Assembly: GCF_023715145.1 (NCBI RefSeq)
Contig: NZ_JAMBNP010000005.1
Span: 1 to 64,000, forward strand
DNA from: Paenibacillus glycanilyticus
GTDB lineage: Bacteria > Bacillota > Bacilli > Paenibacillales > Paenibacillaceae
Length of the DNA: 64,000 nucleotides
Reading direction: 5' to 3'
In this document: positions 24,127-34,534 of the stretch, one piece after another
Numbering within the stretch: position 1 is the first letter of the stretch
Layout of the letters: the number at the start of each line of letters is the position of its first letter
Program-made: the position numbers and the translations under genes
Notes under the pieces: generated by a model
What the model was told of the DNA's origin: nothing
Seen by the model: only the letters and a program-made list of their open reading frames with translations
Databases searched by the model: none

Positions 24127-27100
24127 ATGTCCAGGAAAAGATTCAGGTATTTGCTGCTTGGTCTCGCGGTGCTGCTGCTCATGCCGCAATGGAGCGGAGC
24201 GGCTGCGGCGGCAGAACAGGCGCCAGATCCAATAGATTCAATATCGTCGTCGACAACGGGGGGCACGGAGGTGTCGGATTTCTATAATGTTATCATGCAG
24301 GTTGGAGCTGACCCTTGGGTGTACAAGCATACGGATGGCTATTACTACAACGTCTTTGTCAACGCCAGCGGCATCATGATCCGCAGATCGAAGGCTATCA
24401 CCGGCATTGATGCGGGCGAGAGAAGCCTTGCCTGGACGCCGGTTAAGGGAACTATGTATAGTTCCAATGTTTGGGCGCCTGAAATGCATTATCTGAAAGA
24501 TACCGATGGCAGCTATAAATGGTATATCTACTTCGCGGCCGACGACGGAACCAATGCCAACCACCGCATGTACGTGCTCGAGAACGCCAGCGATAATCCG
24601 ATGACCGGAGCCTGGGAGTTCAAAGGGAAGATAACCGATTCCACTGACCGATGGGCGATCGACGGCACGGTGCTCACGGTAAACGAGAAACAATACTTCA
24701 TCTGGTCCGGCTGGGAAGAAACAGATGGAAGCTTTCAAAATTTATATATTGCGGAGATGAGCGACCCGCGGACGATAGGCTCGGAAAGGGTATTGATCTC
24801 GACCCCTGACCATGATTGGGAAACGTCCCCGGGCCGAATTAACGAAGGCCCCGAAGTCACTATACATGGCAATACCATCAACCTGGTCTATTCCGCAAAC
24901 GGAAGCTGGACGGACAGCTACTGTCTCGGACTGATCACTGCCCAGCTTGGCGACGATTTGATGGACCCCGGCTCTTGGGTTAAAAAGGACCAGCCGATTT
25001 TCTCCAGCGCTAACGGCGTCAACGGCCCGGGTCATCATAGTCTGACCACTTCTCCCGACGGCAGCGAGGATTGGATTATTTACCATTCCGCCCGCTGGTC
25101 CGGATCGGGGTGGACCCGTAACGTTCGGGCACAGAAATTTACTTGGAACGAAGACGGAACGCCGAACTTGGGAGAGCCCGTCGATCCGAACAAACCGATT
25201 GCGATCCCTTCAGGGGAGCCGGTACGTCAGCGTTTTGAGGCGGAAGCCGCCCAGCTCGTGAAAGATCCAAGCGGCGAAACCGGTCCAAGCGTCTTGCGGG
25301 AAAAAACGGCTTCCGATGGGAAGAAGATTACGAATATGAAGAATGCCAATGATAAAGCCCAATTTACAGTCCATGTGCCAGAGGCGGGAATGTATGTGCT
25401 CTCCGTTCGAAATGCCAACGGCACGTCGAGTGCGGCGGATGCTTCCCATATTCTGTCGGTTAATGGCAACTCCGGCGCCAAGCTGAGCATCGTTTATTCC
25501 GGCTGGAATCGGTGGGGTGCCTCCACGGCGAAAGTCTATCTAGAGCAGGGCGATAATATCATTCGTTTCTCTACTGGTGCAAACCTAGCTGAAATAGACA
25601 GCATGGATGTATTCAAGCTTGATTCGTCAGAATTGGTATTCGATTCTCCGGGATACACGCTGGGGCTTGGCGACAATCGCAGCCTGCCCGTGTACATGGT
25701 AACCGGTACTACGAATACACTTGTGGACAGTGGAGTTACGTTCAGTTCCTCCGACAATCAGGTTGCCCAGATTAATGGGTCTGAGATCAAGGGAATCAAG
25801 GCAGGCAGTGCTACGATTACCGCAACCTATAACGGGAAAACGGCCACAACCACGGTTGTTGTTAACGCTGAGCCAAAGTCTGTGCAGTCCATTGCCATCA
25901 GCGGACTAAACAACATCCTGACCAGCGGGATGACAAGTCAACTGCAGTTATTAGCAAATTACAATACGTATGAAGTTCAGGATGTGACGGCTGGAGCGAC
26001 ATACTCCAGCAGCAATCCCGACGTGGCTAAGATTTCGGATACCGGTGAAGTATATGACGTTCAACAGGGAGATACGGTAATCACTGCCGCATACGGCGGT
26101 AAGGAAACAACGATTAATCTGATGGTAACTCCTGATCCGTCGCAGGCTCCTCAGGTTGTTACGCAGGTGAAGACTCCCTCCGGAGCAACGCCCAAGCTGC
26201 CCGGCGTTGTTGATGTCGAGTATAAGGGAGCAAGCAGCACGGCCGAGGTTAGCTGGAAGCTGGACGGCATTGACTTTAATTCCCTTGGCATTGTTCAGGT
26301 GCCTGTCCTATTGACCCTGAATGGTGAGGAGATTCCAGCTGCCGCTTCCGTGGAGGTTATCCCGGGATGGGGCCTTGATGAAATTGTAAAGCAAGCTCGC
26401 AGCCGAATAGACAATTTCTCGTATCCGCTAGGCGAAGGGCTCGGCAGCTATAGCCGGTCTGCGTACGATGCTCTTCTGGCTAAACTCGATCATGCGGAGA
26501 AATTATCTACCGACGCAAGTTTGACGGAAGAACAATTCAACGAAGAACGGATTTCCCTTGCCGAACTAGAAGCCGATCTATTAGGTTCGCTCAATAGCAC
26601 GCAAGATGGCGTGTTCTATAACGCTTATCGGGATTTCTCCAGCGATGAGACGGGTAAGTACCCATTTGGCTTTAACATCGAAGATTTGACCAATGGCGCT
26701 GCCGCTACCGTGCAGGAGGAAGAGGGGAATAAATTCCTTCGACTGACCACGACGGCTACTGCGGGCAAAGCCAATCTGTTCCTGCCCTATCTGGGCGAGG
26801 TGACGGCTGCGGGGGATGAGCGCATCGTCATCGAATATCGCGCCAGGTTAAACACCAACTTCCAGTACGCCAATGGCGCCATGACGAGGAATGACAGCGG
26901 TACTGGCAATTATTCGATGGTTACGGCTTTTGACACGGGTAAAATCATGGTGCAAAATGGCGGGTCGAAGAAGTCCGTCCTCAACTACGCGCTTAATACC
27001 TGGTACAACATAAAAATGGTGGCGAACTGGGATGCCAAGACGTACACCGTGTATATCAACGATGATCCTGCTCCGGTGGCTACGGACTACACCTTCCGCC

Positions 27101-28320
27101 ATACGGGCGGAAGCAAGCTGACCGGCCAGCGGTTTGGCATCGACGGCTACGCCAACGCCTCCATCGACTTTGACGACTTCAAAGTGATGGTGACGGGAGG
27201 AGCGAAATCTGCGCCCGAGGGGCTTGGGACAAGCAATGAAACGGCGGCTGGGGCTAATGATGGACGCATCACCGGCGTGAACGCCTCCATGGAATGGTCC
27301 TCGAACGACGGTAGCACGTGGTCTCCTGTAGAGGGAGAAGCCATAGCAAATCTGCCTCCGGGAACCTATTGGATTCGATACCGCGAGACCGATACGCATA
27401 AAGCGAGTCCTCATGTAGAGCTGACCATTAAGGGCTATGATCAACCGACTTCTCCTGGCGGCGGTGAATCTAGCGGCTCTACTAACACGTCTACTACCGT
27501 CAAAAACGAGGACGGCAGTACGACCATTATTGTCACCGATAAAACAACCGGTACAGTGACCGAGACGACCACGTGGCCTAACGGAATTAAGGTGGAGACC
27601 GTCACGACTTCGCTTGGGGAAGTAACGGCGAGTGTTCATCTGCCACAAGGCGTGGCAGAGGCGCGGATTACGATTCCCGCAAAGAATGCCTCTCCTTCGA
27701 CTGTAGCCTATACGGTTAAGCAAGACGGCACGAGGAAAATAATCGGGGACTCCGTGCTAACGAAAGACGGAGTGAGCTTCATAGCGAGAGGCGATATGAC
27801 GGTTAAATTGATAGACAACAAGATCGCCTTCAAGGATGTGCCTGACAACCACTGGGCAGCCGAATCGATTGCCTTTACGGCCAGCCGCGAACTGTTCCTT
27901 GGAACGGGGCAAGATCTCTTCACCCCTAATGCATCGATGAGCCGCGCCATGCTCTTCGCCGTGTTGGCAAGGCTCGGCGACATTGAGACCGAAGGCGGCG
28001 CGAATTGGTACAGCAAGGCGCAAGACTGGGCCGTAACGGCCGGGATCAGCGATGGCAGCGCCCCTGACGCAGCGATTACCCGGGAGCAGCTGATCACTCT
28101 CCTGTACCGGTACGCCGGACAACCTGCCGCAAGCGGCAACGGCAAGAGCTTTGCCGACAGCGGCGAGATTTCGGCTTATGCAAGGGAAGCGATGGAATGG
28201 GCTGTGGCGAGGGGGATTCTGAATGGCAAGCCGAGGAACCTTCTGGAGCCTGCAAGCAGCGTCACGCGGGCTGAAGTATCCGCCATCCTTGCGCGCTTTA
28301 TAGCTTCGCGAACCGAATAA
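24127..28320 (+). CDS. surface-anchored GH43 glycosidase with SLH domains
   Basis: 1397 residues. Signal peptide (1-29, ending GAAAAAE); GH43 five-bladed propeller (about 50-360) with the three expected acids: base Asp62 (GADPWV), pKa modulator Asp179 (AIDGT) and acid Glu240 (INEGPEV). A CBM6/35-like domain (~366-498), two Big_2-type Ig domains (~500-585 and ~586-670), a FIVAR-like helical segment (~749-815), a LamG-like domain (~824-1040), a Thr/Ser-rich linker, and three SLH domains (~1233-1390) that bind secondary cell-wall polymer. GH43 enzymes remove arabinose or xylose from hemicellulose. GGGAGG precedes the ATG. Its C-terminal cassette is nearly identical to that of the GH115 protein. 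Confidence 0.92.
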   Translation: MSRKRFRYLLLGLAVLLLMPQWSGAAAAAEQAPDPIDSISSSTTGGTEVSDFYNVIMQVGADPWVYKHTDGYYYNVFVNASGIMIRRSKAITGIDAGERSLAWTPVKGTMYSSNVWAPEMHYLKDTDGSYKWYIYFAADDGTNANHRMYVLENASDNPMTGAWEFKGKITDSTDRWAIDGTVLTVNEKQYFIWSGWEETDGSFQNLYIAEMSDPRTIGSERVLISTPDHDWETSPGRINEGPEVTIHGNTINLVYSANGSWTDSYCLGLITAQLGDDLMDPGSWVKKDQPIFSSANGVNGPGHHSLTTSPDGSEDWIIYHSARWSGSGWTRNVRAQKFTWNEDGTPNLGEPVDPNKPIAIPSGEPVRQRFEAEAAQLVKDPSGETGPSVLREKTASDGKKITNMKNANDKAQFTVHVPEAGMYVLSVRNANGTSSAADASHILSVNGNSGAKLSIVYSGWNRWGASTAKVYLEQGDNIIRFSTGANLAEIDSMDVFKLDSSELVFDSPGYTLGLGDNRSLPVYMVTGTTNTLVDSGVTFSSSDNQVAQINGSEIKGIKAGSATITATYNGKTATTTVVVNAEPKSVQSIAISGLNNILTSGMTSQLQLLANYNTYEVQDVTAGATYSSSNPDVAKISDTGEVYDVQQGDTVITAAYGGKETTINLMVTPDPSQAPQVVTQVKTPSGATPKLPGVVDVEYKGASSTAEVSWKLDGIDFNSLGIVQVPVLLTLNGEEIPAAASVEVIPGWGLDEIVKQARSRIDNFSYPLGEGLGSYSRSAYDALLAKLDHAEKLSTDASLTEEQFNEERISLAELEADLLGSLNSTQDGVFYNAYRDFSSDETGKYPFGFNIEDLTNGAAATVQEEEGNKFLRLTTTATAGKANLFLPYLGEVTAAGDERIVIEYRARLNTNFQYANGAMTRNDSGTGNYSMVTAFDTGKIMVQNGGSKKSVLNYALNTWYNIKMVANWDAKTYTVYINDDPAPVATDYTFRHTGGSKLTGQRFGIDGYANASIDFDDFKVMVTGGAKSAPEGLGTSNETAAGANDGRITGVNASMEWSSNDGSTWSPVEGEAIANLPPGTYWIRYRETDTHKASPHVELTIKGYDQPTSPGGGESSGSTNTSTTVKNEDGSTTIIVTDKTTGTVTETTTWPNGIKVETVTTSLGEVTASVHLPQGVAEARITIPAKNASPSTVAYTVKQDGTRKIIGDSVLTKDGVSFIARGDMTVKLIDNKIAFKDVPDNHWAAESIAFTASRELFLGTGQDLFTPNASMSRAMLFAVLARLGDIETEGGANWYSKAQDWAVTAGISDGSAPDAAITREQLITLLYRYAGQPAASGNGKSFADSGEISAYAREAMEWAVARGILNGKPRNLLEPASSVTRAEVSAILARFIASRTE
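26623..28304 (+). repeat. duplicated C-terminal cassette, copy in the GH43 gene
   Basis: 1682 bases encoding LamG-like, linker and SLH parts. It is near-identical at DNA level to 32368-34301, with many long stretches unchanged. It lacks the 252-base Big_2 insertion of the other copy. Both cassettes end at the same codon before short unrelated C-terminal tails. Confidence 0.9.
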
Positions 28321-28331
28321 AAACCACCCCT

Positions 28332-28372
28332 TACACTCCCATTTGCGGGCTTTGTCCCAAATGGGAGTTGTA
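28332..28372 (+). other. hairpin between the GH43 and GH115 genes
   Basis: TACACTCCCATTTG pairs with CAAATGGGAGTTGTA (one bulge). No T-run follows, so read-through into the GH115 gene is likely; it may instead stabilise the upstream mRNA. Confidence 0.55.
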
Positions 28373-28455
28373 ATGGGATCCTATTTACGGAGGCCAAAGA
28401 ACCCGTTCAGCAAGTAATTGAAAGCGCGAACAAATAGAATACGAGGTGAAATGAA

Positions 28456-31400
28456 GTGATCAGATACACAAGACGTGTGATTGCCGTAATGATGATGATC
28501 GCGCTTTTTGTAGGGATGATGCCTGCTTATGCAGCCAGTAATCCATCCACCGAGGACAAGGACGAAGGGATGATTCAGGAGACGGGAGAAGCTGGCGATT
28601 TCCCGTTAGCGGTTAACGGAACGGCAGCGAGCATTTGGGTGGACGCTGCGGAGGAGGCTCCGGTCAGACGAGTGGCGAACGACTTGAAGGATGATATCAA
28701 GCGAGTCACCAATCTGGACGCCAACGTGAGCAGCGAGACTACTCTGCCCGCTGGTCCCGTCGTAATCGTGGGCACGCTTGCTGACAGCGAGCCAATTAAG
28801 GCGCTGGTCAGCGAAGGGGAAATTACCGCGGATGAAGTAAGCGCGATCCAAAATAAATGGGAAGCTTACTTAATCAAGGTGGTGGACGAAAATACCTTGG
28901 TTATAGCGGGATCGGATAACCGCGGAGCTATTTTTGGCGTATACGAGCTTTCGGAACGGATGGGGGTTAGCCCTTGGTATTTTTTTGCCGACACAGCTAT
29001 TCGAACTAAAAGCGCCGTATATGTAGCTGCGGAAACTTCCGTTACCGATATGCCGGATGTCCAGTACCGCGGCGTTTTTCTTAATGATGAAGAGAAGCTC
29101 GGCCGCTGGGCTAAGGAAGTATTCAAAGACCCGGATAATATGGGACCAAAAACGTACGCCAAAATTTTCGAGCTTATTTTACGGTTGAAGGGTAACTACA
29201 TTTGGGCAGCCATGCATGTGAACTCCATTAATAACGTGCCCGGGAATATTGATCTGGTGAAGGAATACGGCATCGTGCTTGGTTCCAGTCACCCCGATAT
29301 GCTCCTGCGGACGAACACGCACGAATGGGACGACTGGAAACAGGACTATGCCAAGAGGATGGGCGTTAATCCGGATACGATCGAATATGACTTCACGGCA
29401 AGCAAGGATGCGGTGCTCCAATACTGGCGCGAAAGTATTGAAAGCCATAAAGACATCGATGCGCAATGGACGCTGGGGATGCGGGGCATACATGACGAAG
29501 CGTTCAACGTGAAAAATCTAATGGAACCCGCCTATGATTACTTAGGCGGCGATCTGGATGAGCGGAAGGCCGGACTGATGAATGAGATCATCCGGGAGCA
29601 GCAGAAGATGCTTCTGGAGATATTAGGCCAGGAGAAATACGATCATTCGTTTCAGGCGTTTATCCCTTACAAGGAAGTTCTTCCGATCTATAATCATCCC
29701 CAATTTGATCTGCCCGAAAATGTGACTGTGATCTGGTGCGACGATAATCACGGGATCATGCGAAGAATGCCCGATGCAACAGAACGCGCTCGCGAAGGAG
29801 GACACGGATTATACGATCACGTTTCCTACTGGGCTCCCGCTGACCAAAGCTATACGTGGCTTAATTCGATCCCTCTTTCCTTAATGGGGGAGGAGCTTGG
29901 AAAATCTTGGGATCATAATATCCGCAAGTCTTGGATACTGAATATAGGCGACATCAAGCCGCAGGAAGCCGAGATGACCTTCTTTATCCGTTACGGATGG
30001 GACGTAGAGAAGTACAAAAATAATTCGGAGCAATTTCTGAAAGACTGGATCGGTGAGCAGTTCGGCAGCTCGTACAGCGACGAGACAGCTGACATTCTCA
30101 CTACTTTCTATCAGCAGACCAACGTTCGCAAGCTTGAGCACATGCAGGTTGGCGTGTTCAACCAGACGCAATACGGGGATGAAAGCTCGAAGCGCATGGC
30201 GGTCTATCAGGATTTGTTCGACCGTACCGCGGCTATCTACAACGCGCTGCCGGAGGAGCAGAAGCTGAGTTTCTATGAACTGGTGCAATCCAAAATAAAC
30301 TGGGCGTATTATGTCAACAAAGCCTACTATTATGCGGATCGAAGCAACCTGGCTTCCGATCAGGGCAGGATGGCTTCCGCCGATGCGTTCCTCAAGCTTT
30401 CGCAAGAGGCCGACCTGGCAAAGAAAGCGGAAATTGTACGCTATAGCACGATGGCGGGCGGCAAGTGGAAGGGATTCATCGATCCCGAGAACGCATCGCC
30501 TCCGGTCATTAACCAGCTGCCTCCCGGCACGCCGGCGCTGGTTCTGGGAGAACCGTCCTTGGGCGTGGTTGTACAAGGCGAGACTAGGCCGCAGGAGAAT
30601 TCCAAGCTAGTCTTCTCCCCTTACAATCAAGAAGGTAAATTCATCGATATCTTCAATAAGGGAGCAGGCAGCATCAACTGGACAGCCGCCGCCGATCAGC
30701 CGTGGGTGCATCTCTCCTCTGAAGCCGGCACCATCAGCGACGAGACGCGTCTCTGGGTTACGATTGACGAGATGGAAGCACACAAAGGGGCAACAGCCGC
30801 AATTACGATTACCGATACATCAGCAGGCACGGCCAAGACCATTCAGGTGGCAATTGAGAATCCGGCAAAGGCCTTGTCCGAAATCCAAGGCTACGCGGAG
30901 GCGGACGGCTATGTTTCGATTGAAGCAGAGCATTACAGCCGATTAAACGCGAACGGCGATAAGACTTGGGAAATCATTCGAGACCTAGGCCGTGCTTCCG
31001 GCTGCGATGTCGTGCGTGCTTATGACCCTGAACTAGGAGCGGTGGATGAAGCAGCGATCATTGCGACTGCTCCAAGCCTAGAGTATGACATTAACTTGAC
31101 TTCTTCCGGTCAATTCCCGCTTGAGATCTACCGGATACCAACGCTTAATTCCAAGGGGAAGGTACGCTTTGCCGTCTCCGTGGACAATGAAGCCCCGATT
31201 GTCGTGGAATCGGCAGCATCCGATGAGGGACAAGGCACGGTCTGGGTAAGCAACCTTTTCCATATGATCGAGAAGCATGTGGTGAATATGCCCGCTATGG
31301 CAGCCGGAAAACATACCATTAAGCTGTGGATGGTAGATAGCTTTATTATGATTGACAAGATGGTGCTGTACACAGGTCCGGATGGTGTCATTCCTACCGA

Positions 31401-34314
31401 GCTTGGCCCGGACGAGAGTTATCACGACGAATACAATACGGCGTTCAATCCTGGCGTCGAGCTTCCGGCCAGGACCTCTACGGCAGCTGAACCTATGAAC
31501 ATTCCGTCAGGTTGGGGAGGAGGAGCTTTTGTTGAAGCGGGCGGAACGGTAGGCGTTGAAGCCGAGTATGCCATGGAGCATGTGCTGGATTCGGCAAGCC
31601 AGATAACGGCGGACATGAAGGCGTACACCGTATCCAAGCGGGATAAGGCGGTTGAGACACCCGGAAAGATTCCTAATGCCTGGCGTCTCACCCAATCGGA
31701 CACGGGCATGGCCATGCGCCTTCCCGACCTGGGAGGGCAATGGACAAGCGATGCCGAATTCCCTGTATCCAGTCCGGAATTGACGTACAAAATCAATTTT
31801 AGCAACACGGGGTCCTATAACGTGTGGGTACGCTGGAGATATGTGGACAACGCTTCCGACTCCATTCGCGGCGGTTTGGACGGAAGTAACGGCAGCTTCT
31901 CGACCGATGTTTTTTTCTCCAATAACTTGGACGAGAAATGGCACTGGAAGAACGTCGGCAAGGTTAACGTTGCCACAGCGGACGAGCATTCCTTCAGCCT
32001 ATGGATGCGCGAGGACGGTCTGTATATAGATCGCATCTACTTGACGAAGAGCGGAGAAACTCCATCCGATGCCCTCTGGAATCCCTCACTCCGGACGGAG
32101 AGTACGGCTGGACAAAGGCTCCAAGCAGCCGTGGACGCCAAACGCGCCGGGATGTCCGGCATTTCTTATCCATTGGGGAATTCTCTTGGACACTACCGCC
32201 AGGCGGCTTATGACTCCTTGATTAGCGCGTTGAACGACGCGGAGGCCCTGGCTAAGAGCGGTACCGCTACGCAGCAGCAAGCAGACGACGCTCTGAACGC
32301 CCTTACTGCCGCCGAGTCGGCCCTGTCCGACTCTCTCATCCTTACAGAGGATGGCGTCAGCTATAATGCTTATCGGGATTTCTCCGGCGATGAAGCGGGA
32401 GAAGTTCCTTACGGCTTTAACATCGAAGACCTGACCAATGGCGCTGCCGCTACCGTGCAGGAGGAAGAGGGGAATAAATTCCTTCGGCTGACCACAACCG
32501 GTACGGCGGGCAAAGCCAATCTGTTCCTGCCCTATCTGGGCGAGGTGACGGCTGCGGGGGATGAGCGCATCGTCATCGAATATCGCGCCCGGTTAAACAC
32601 CAACTTCCAGTACGCCAATGGCGCCATGACGAGGAATGACAGCGGGACGAGCAATTATTCGATGGTTACGGCTTTTGACACGGGTAAAATCATGGTGCAA
32701 AATAGCGGGTCCAAGAAGTCCGTCCTCAACTATGCCTTAAATACCTGGTATAACATCAAAATGGTGGCAAACTGGGATGCCAAGACGTACACCGTGTATA
32801 TCAACGATGATCCTGCTCCGGTGGCTGTGGACTACACCTTCCGCCATACGGGAGGCAGCAAGCTGACCGGCCAGCGGTTTGGCATCGACGGCTACGCCAA
32901 CGCCTCCATCGACTTTGACGACTTCAAAGTGATGGTGACCGGAGTAGCGAAATCTGCGCCCGTGGGGCTTGGGACAAGCAATGAAACGGCGGCTGGGGCG
33001 AATGATGGACGCATTACCGGCGTGAACGCCTCCATGGAATGGTCCTCGAACGACGGTAGCACGTGGTCTAATGTAGAAGGAAATGCCATAGCAAATTTGT
33101 CTCCGGGAACCTATTGGATTCGATACCGCGAGACCGATACGCATAAAGCGAGTCCCCATGCGGAGCTTACTCTTACAGCACCGAATCCTGTCACCGGCGT
33201 AAGCCTGGATAAGATCAGCGCTCAGCTGTATACCAACCATGGAAGCTCGACCGTCCAGCTCACCGCAAAGGTAGAGCCTGCAGACGCAGCGAACAAGACC
33301 GTGGCGTGGAGCACGTCCAATCCGGCTGTAGCTACGGTGGACGACAAAGGTCTTGTCAGTGTCCACACCTCCGGCACAGCTGTCATTACGGCGACTACGG
33401 CAGACGGCGGTCACACAGCGTCCTGCACGGTGACGGTGTCTGTATATACCGCTGGCGGCGGTGAATCTAGCGGCTCTACTAACACGTCTACTACCGTCAA
33501 AAACGAGGACGGCAGTACGACCATTATTGTCACCGATAAAACAACCGGCACGGTGACCGAGACGACCACGTGGCCTAACGGAGTTAAGGTGGAGACCGTC
33601 ACGACTTCGCTTGGGGAAGTAACGGCGAGCGTTCATCTGCCCCAAGGCGTGGCAGAGGCGCGGATTACGATCCCCGCAAAGAATGCCTCTCCTTCGACTG
33701 TAGCCTATACGGTCAAGCAAGACGGCACGAGGAAAATAATCGGGGACTCCGTGCTAACGAAAGACGGAGTGAGCTTCATAGCGAGAGGCGATATGACGCT
33801 TATATTGATAGACAACAAGATCACCTTTAAAGATGTGCCTGACAACCACTGGGCAGCCGAATCAATTGCTTTCACTGCCAGCCGCGAACTGTTCCTTGGA
33901 ACGGGGCAAGATCTCTTCACCCCTAATGCATCGATGAGCCGCGCCATGCTCTTCGCCGTGTTAGCCCGACTGGACGGCGTTGAGACCGAAGGCGGCGCGA
34001 ATTGGTACAGCAAGGCGCAAGACTGGGCCGTAACCGCCGGAATCAGCGATGGCAGCGCCCCTGACGCAGCGATTACCCGGGAGCAGTTGATCACTCTCCT
34101 GCATCGGTATGCCGGACAACCTGCCGCAAGCGGCAACGGCAAGAGCTTTGCCGACAGCGGCGAGATTTCGGCTTATGCAAGGGAAGCGATGGAATGGGCT
34201 GTGGCGAGGGGGATTCTGAACGGAAAGCCGAGGAACCTTCTGGAGCCTGCAAGCAGCGTCACGCGGGCTGAAGTATCCGCCATCCTTGCGCGCTTTATAG
34301 CGTTGCGCAGCTAG
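28456..34314 (+). CDS. surface-anchored GH115 alpha-glucuronidase with SLH domains
   Basis: 1952 residues from GTG 28456, with GAGGTG 6 bases upstream. Signal peptide (1-26, ending MMPAYA). The GH115 catalytic region spans about 45-690, recognisable by FAIRR-free family segments such as QYRGVFLNDEEKLGRWA, RLKGNYIWAAMHVNSINN and HPDMLLRTNTHEWDDW, followed by the GH115 C-terminal domain (to ~980) and a carbohydrate-module-like section (~1030-1205). Then come a FIVAR-like segment (~1215-1285), a LamG-like domain (~1295-1510), a Big_2 domain (~1576-1660), a Thr/Ser linker and three SLH domains (~1789-1950). GH115 enzymes release (4-O-methyl)glucuronic acid from internal positions of xylan. Acting with the GH43 enzyme on the cell surface, it would debranch glucuronoarabinoxylan. 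Confidence 0.92.
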   Translation: MIRYTRRVIAVMMMIALFVGMMPAYAASNPSTEDKDEGMIQETGEAGDFPLAVNGTAASIWVDAAEEAPVRRVANDLKDDIKRVTNLDANVSSETTLPAGPVVIVGTLADSEPIKALVSEGEITADEVSAIQNKWEAYLIKVVDENTLVIAGSDNRGAIFGVYELSERMGVSPWYFFADTAIRTKSAVYVAAETSVTDMPDVQYRGVFLNDEEKLGRWAKEVFKDPDNMGPKTYAKIFELILRLKGNYIWAAMHVNSINNVPGNIDLVKEYGIVLGSSHPDMLLRTNTHEWDDWKQDYAKRMGVNPDTIEYDFTASKDAVLQYWRESIESHKDIDAQWTLGMRGIHDEAFNVKNLMEPAYDYLGGDLDERKAGLMNEIIREQQKMLLEILGQEKYDHSFQAFIPYKEVLPIYNHPQFDLPENVTVIWCDDNHGIMRRMPDATERAREGGHGLYDHVSYWAPADQSYTWLNSIPLSLMGEELGKSWDHNIRKSWILNIGDIKPQEAEMTFFIRYGWDVEKYKNNSEQFLKDWIGEQFGSSYSDETADILTTFYQQTNVRKLEHMQVGVFNQTQYGDESSKRMAVYQDLFDRTAAIYNALPEEQKLSFYELVQSKINWAYYVNKAYYYADRSNLASDQGRMASADAFLKLSQEADLAKKAEIVRYSTMAGGKWKGFIDPENASPPVINQLPPGTPALVLGEPSLGVVVQGETRPQENSKLVFSPYNQEGKFIDIFNKGAGSINWTAAADQPWVHLSSEAGTISDETRLWVTIDEMEAHKGATAAITITDTSAGTAKTIQVAIENPAKALSEIQGYAEADGYVSIEAEHYSRLNANGDKTWEIIRDLGRASGCDVVRAYDPELGAVDEAAIIATAPSLEYDINLTSSGQFPLEIYRIPTLNSKGKVRFAVSVDNEAPIVVESAASDEGQGTVWVSNLFHMIEKHVVNMPAMAAGKHTIKLWMVDSFIMIDKMVLYTGPDGVIPTELGPDESYHDEYNTAFNPGVELPARTSTAAEPMNIPSGWGGGAFVEAGGTVGVEAEYAMEHVLDSASQITADMKAYTVSKRDKAVETPGKIPNAWRLTQSDTGMAMRLPDLGGQWTSDAEFPVSSPELTYKINFSNTGSYNVWVRWRYVDNASDSIRGGLDGSNGSFSTDVFFSNNLDEKWHWKNVGKVNVATADEHSFSLWMREDGLYIDRIYLTKSGETPSDALWNPSLRTESTAGQRLQAAVDAKRAGMSGISYPLGNSLGHYRQAAYDSLISALNDAEALAKSGTATQQQADDALNALTAAESALSDSLILTEDGVSYNAYRDFSGDEAGEVPYGFNIEDLTNGAAATVQEEEGNKFLRLTTTGTAGKANLFLPYLGEVTAAGDERIVIEYRARLNTNFQYANGAMTRNDSGTSNYSMVTAFDTGKIMVQNSGSKKSVLNYALNTWYNIKMVANWDAKTYTVYINDDPAPVAVDYTFRHTGGSKLTGQRFGIDGYANASIDFDDFKVMVTGVAKSAPVGLGTSNETAAGANDGRITGVNASMEWSSNDGSTWSNVEGNAIANLSPGTYWIRYRETDTHKASPHAELTLTAPNPVTGVSLDKISAQLYTNHGSSTVQLTAKVEPADAANKTVAWSTSNPAVATVDDKGLVSVHTSGTAVITATTADGGHTASCTVTVSVYTAGGGESSGSTNTSTTVKNEDGSTTIIVTDKTTGTVTETTTWPNGVKVETVTTSLGEVTASVHLPQGVAEARITIPAKNASPSTVAYTVKQDGTRKIIGDSVLTKDGVSFIARGDMTLILIDNKITFKDVPDNHWAAESIAFTASRELFLGTGQDLFTPNASMSRAMLFAVLARLDGVETEGGANWYSKAQDWAVTAGISDGSAPDAAITREQLITLLHRYAGQPAASGNGKSFADSGEISAYAREAMEWAVARGILNGKPRNLLEPASSVTRAEVSAILARFIALRS
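32368..34301 (+). repeat. duplicated C-terminal cassette, copy in the GH115 gene
   Basis: 1934 bases, near-identical to 26623-28304 except for a net 252-base (84-codon) insertion at about 33175-33450 that encodes exactly one Big_2 Ig-like domain (VTGVSLDKISAQLY ... TVSVYTA). Confidence 0.9.
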
Positions 34315-34323
34315 GAATTACCC

Positions 34324-34355
34324 GTAAAGAGCCTTGAGCAATCAAGGCTCTTTAC
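34324..34355 (+). terminator. perfect hairpin after the GH115 gene
   Basis: A 14-bp perfect stem (GTAAAGAGCCTTGA / TCAAGGCTCTTTAC) with a GCAA tetraloop. The T-rich 3' arm is followed by AATGC rather than a T-run, so termination may be incomplete. It separates the enzyme unit from the transporter unit. Confidence 0.65.
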
Positions 34356-34433
34356 AATGCTAAGCGTTTATACGCTTTTTCATATAATCATGGCTTTGAA
34401 TTCTCCGGATTACTTATATCGCCACCATTTTAA

Positions 34434-34491
34434 GTTATTACCAAATTCATTTAAATGAGTACATTTTTATAATTTCCCCGGTAGCTATAAT
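34434..34491 (+). promoter_or_regulatory. promoter element, copy B (transporter operon)
   Basis: TTATTACCAAA, AGTACATTTTT and the -10 box TATAAT (34486-34491), in the same order and nearly the same spacing as copy A at 23876. No good -35 is seen, in keeping with activator control. Confidence 0.65.
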
Positions 34492-34534
34492 GAAAACATA
34501 AGAGCTCCTTAATACAGCCGGAGGGATGAGAGAA

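Noticed and set aside
26623..34301. Insertion sequence or transposon explaining the duplicated cassettes
   Set aside because: No transposase, terminal inverted repeats or target-site duplications are visible; the copies stay in frame inside two genes, which fits recombination or gene conversion better.
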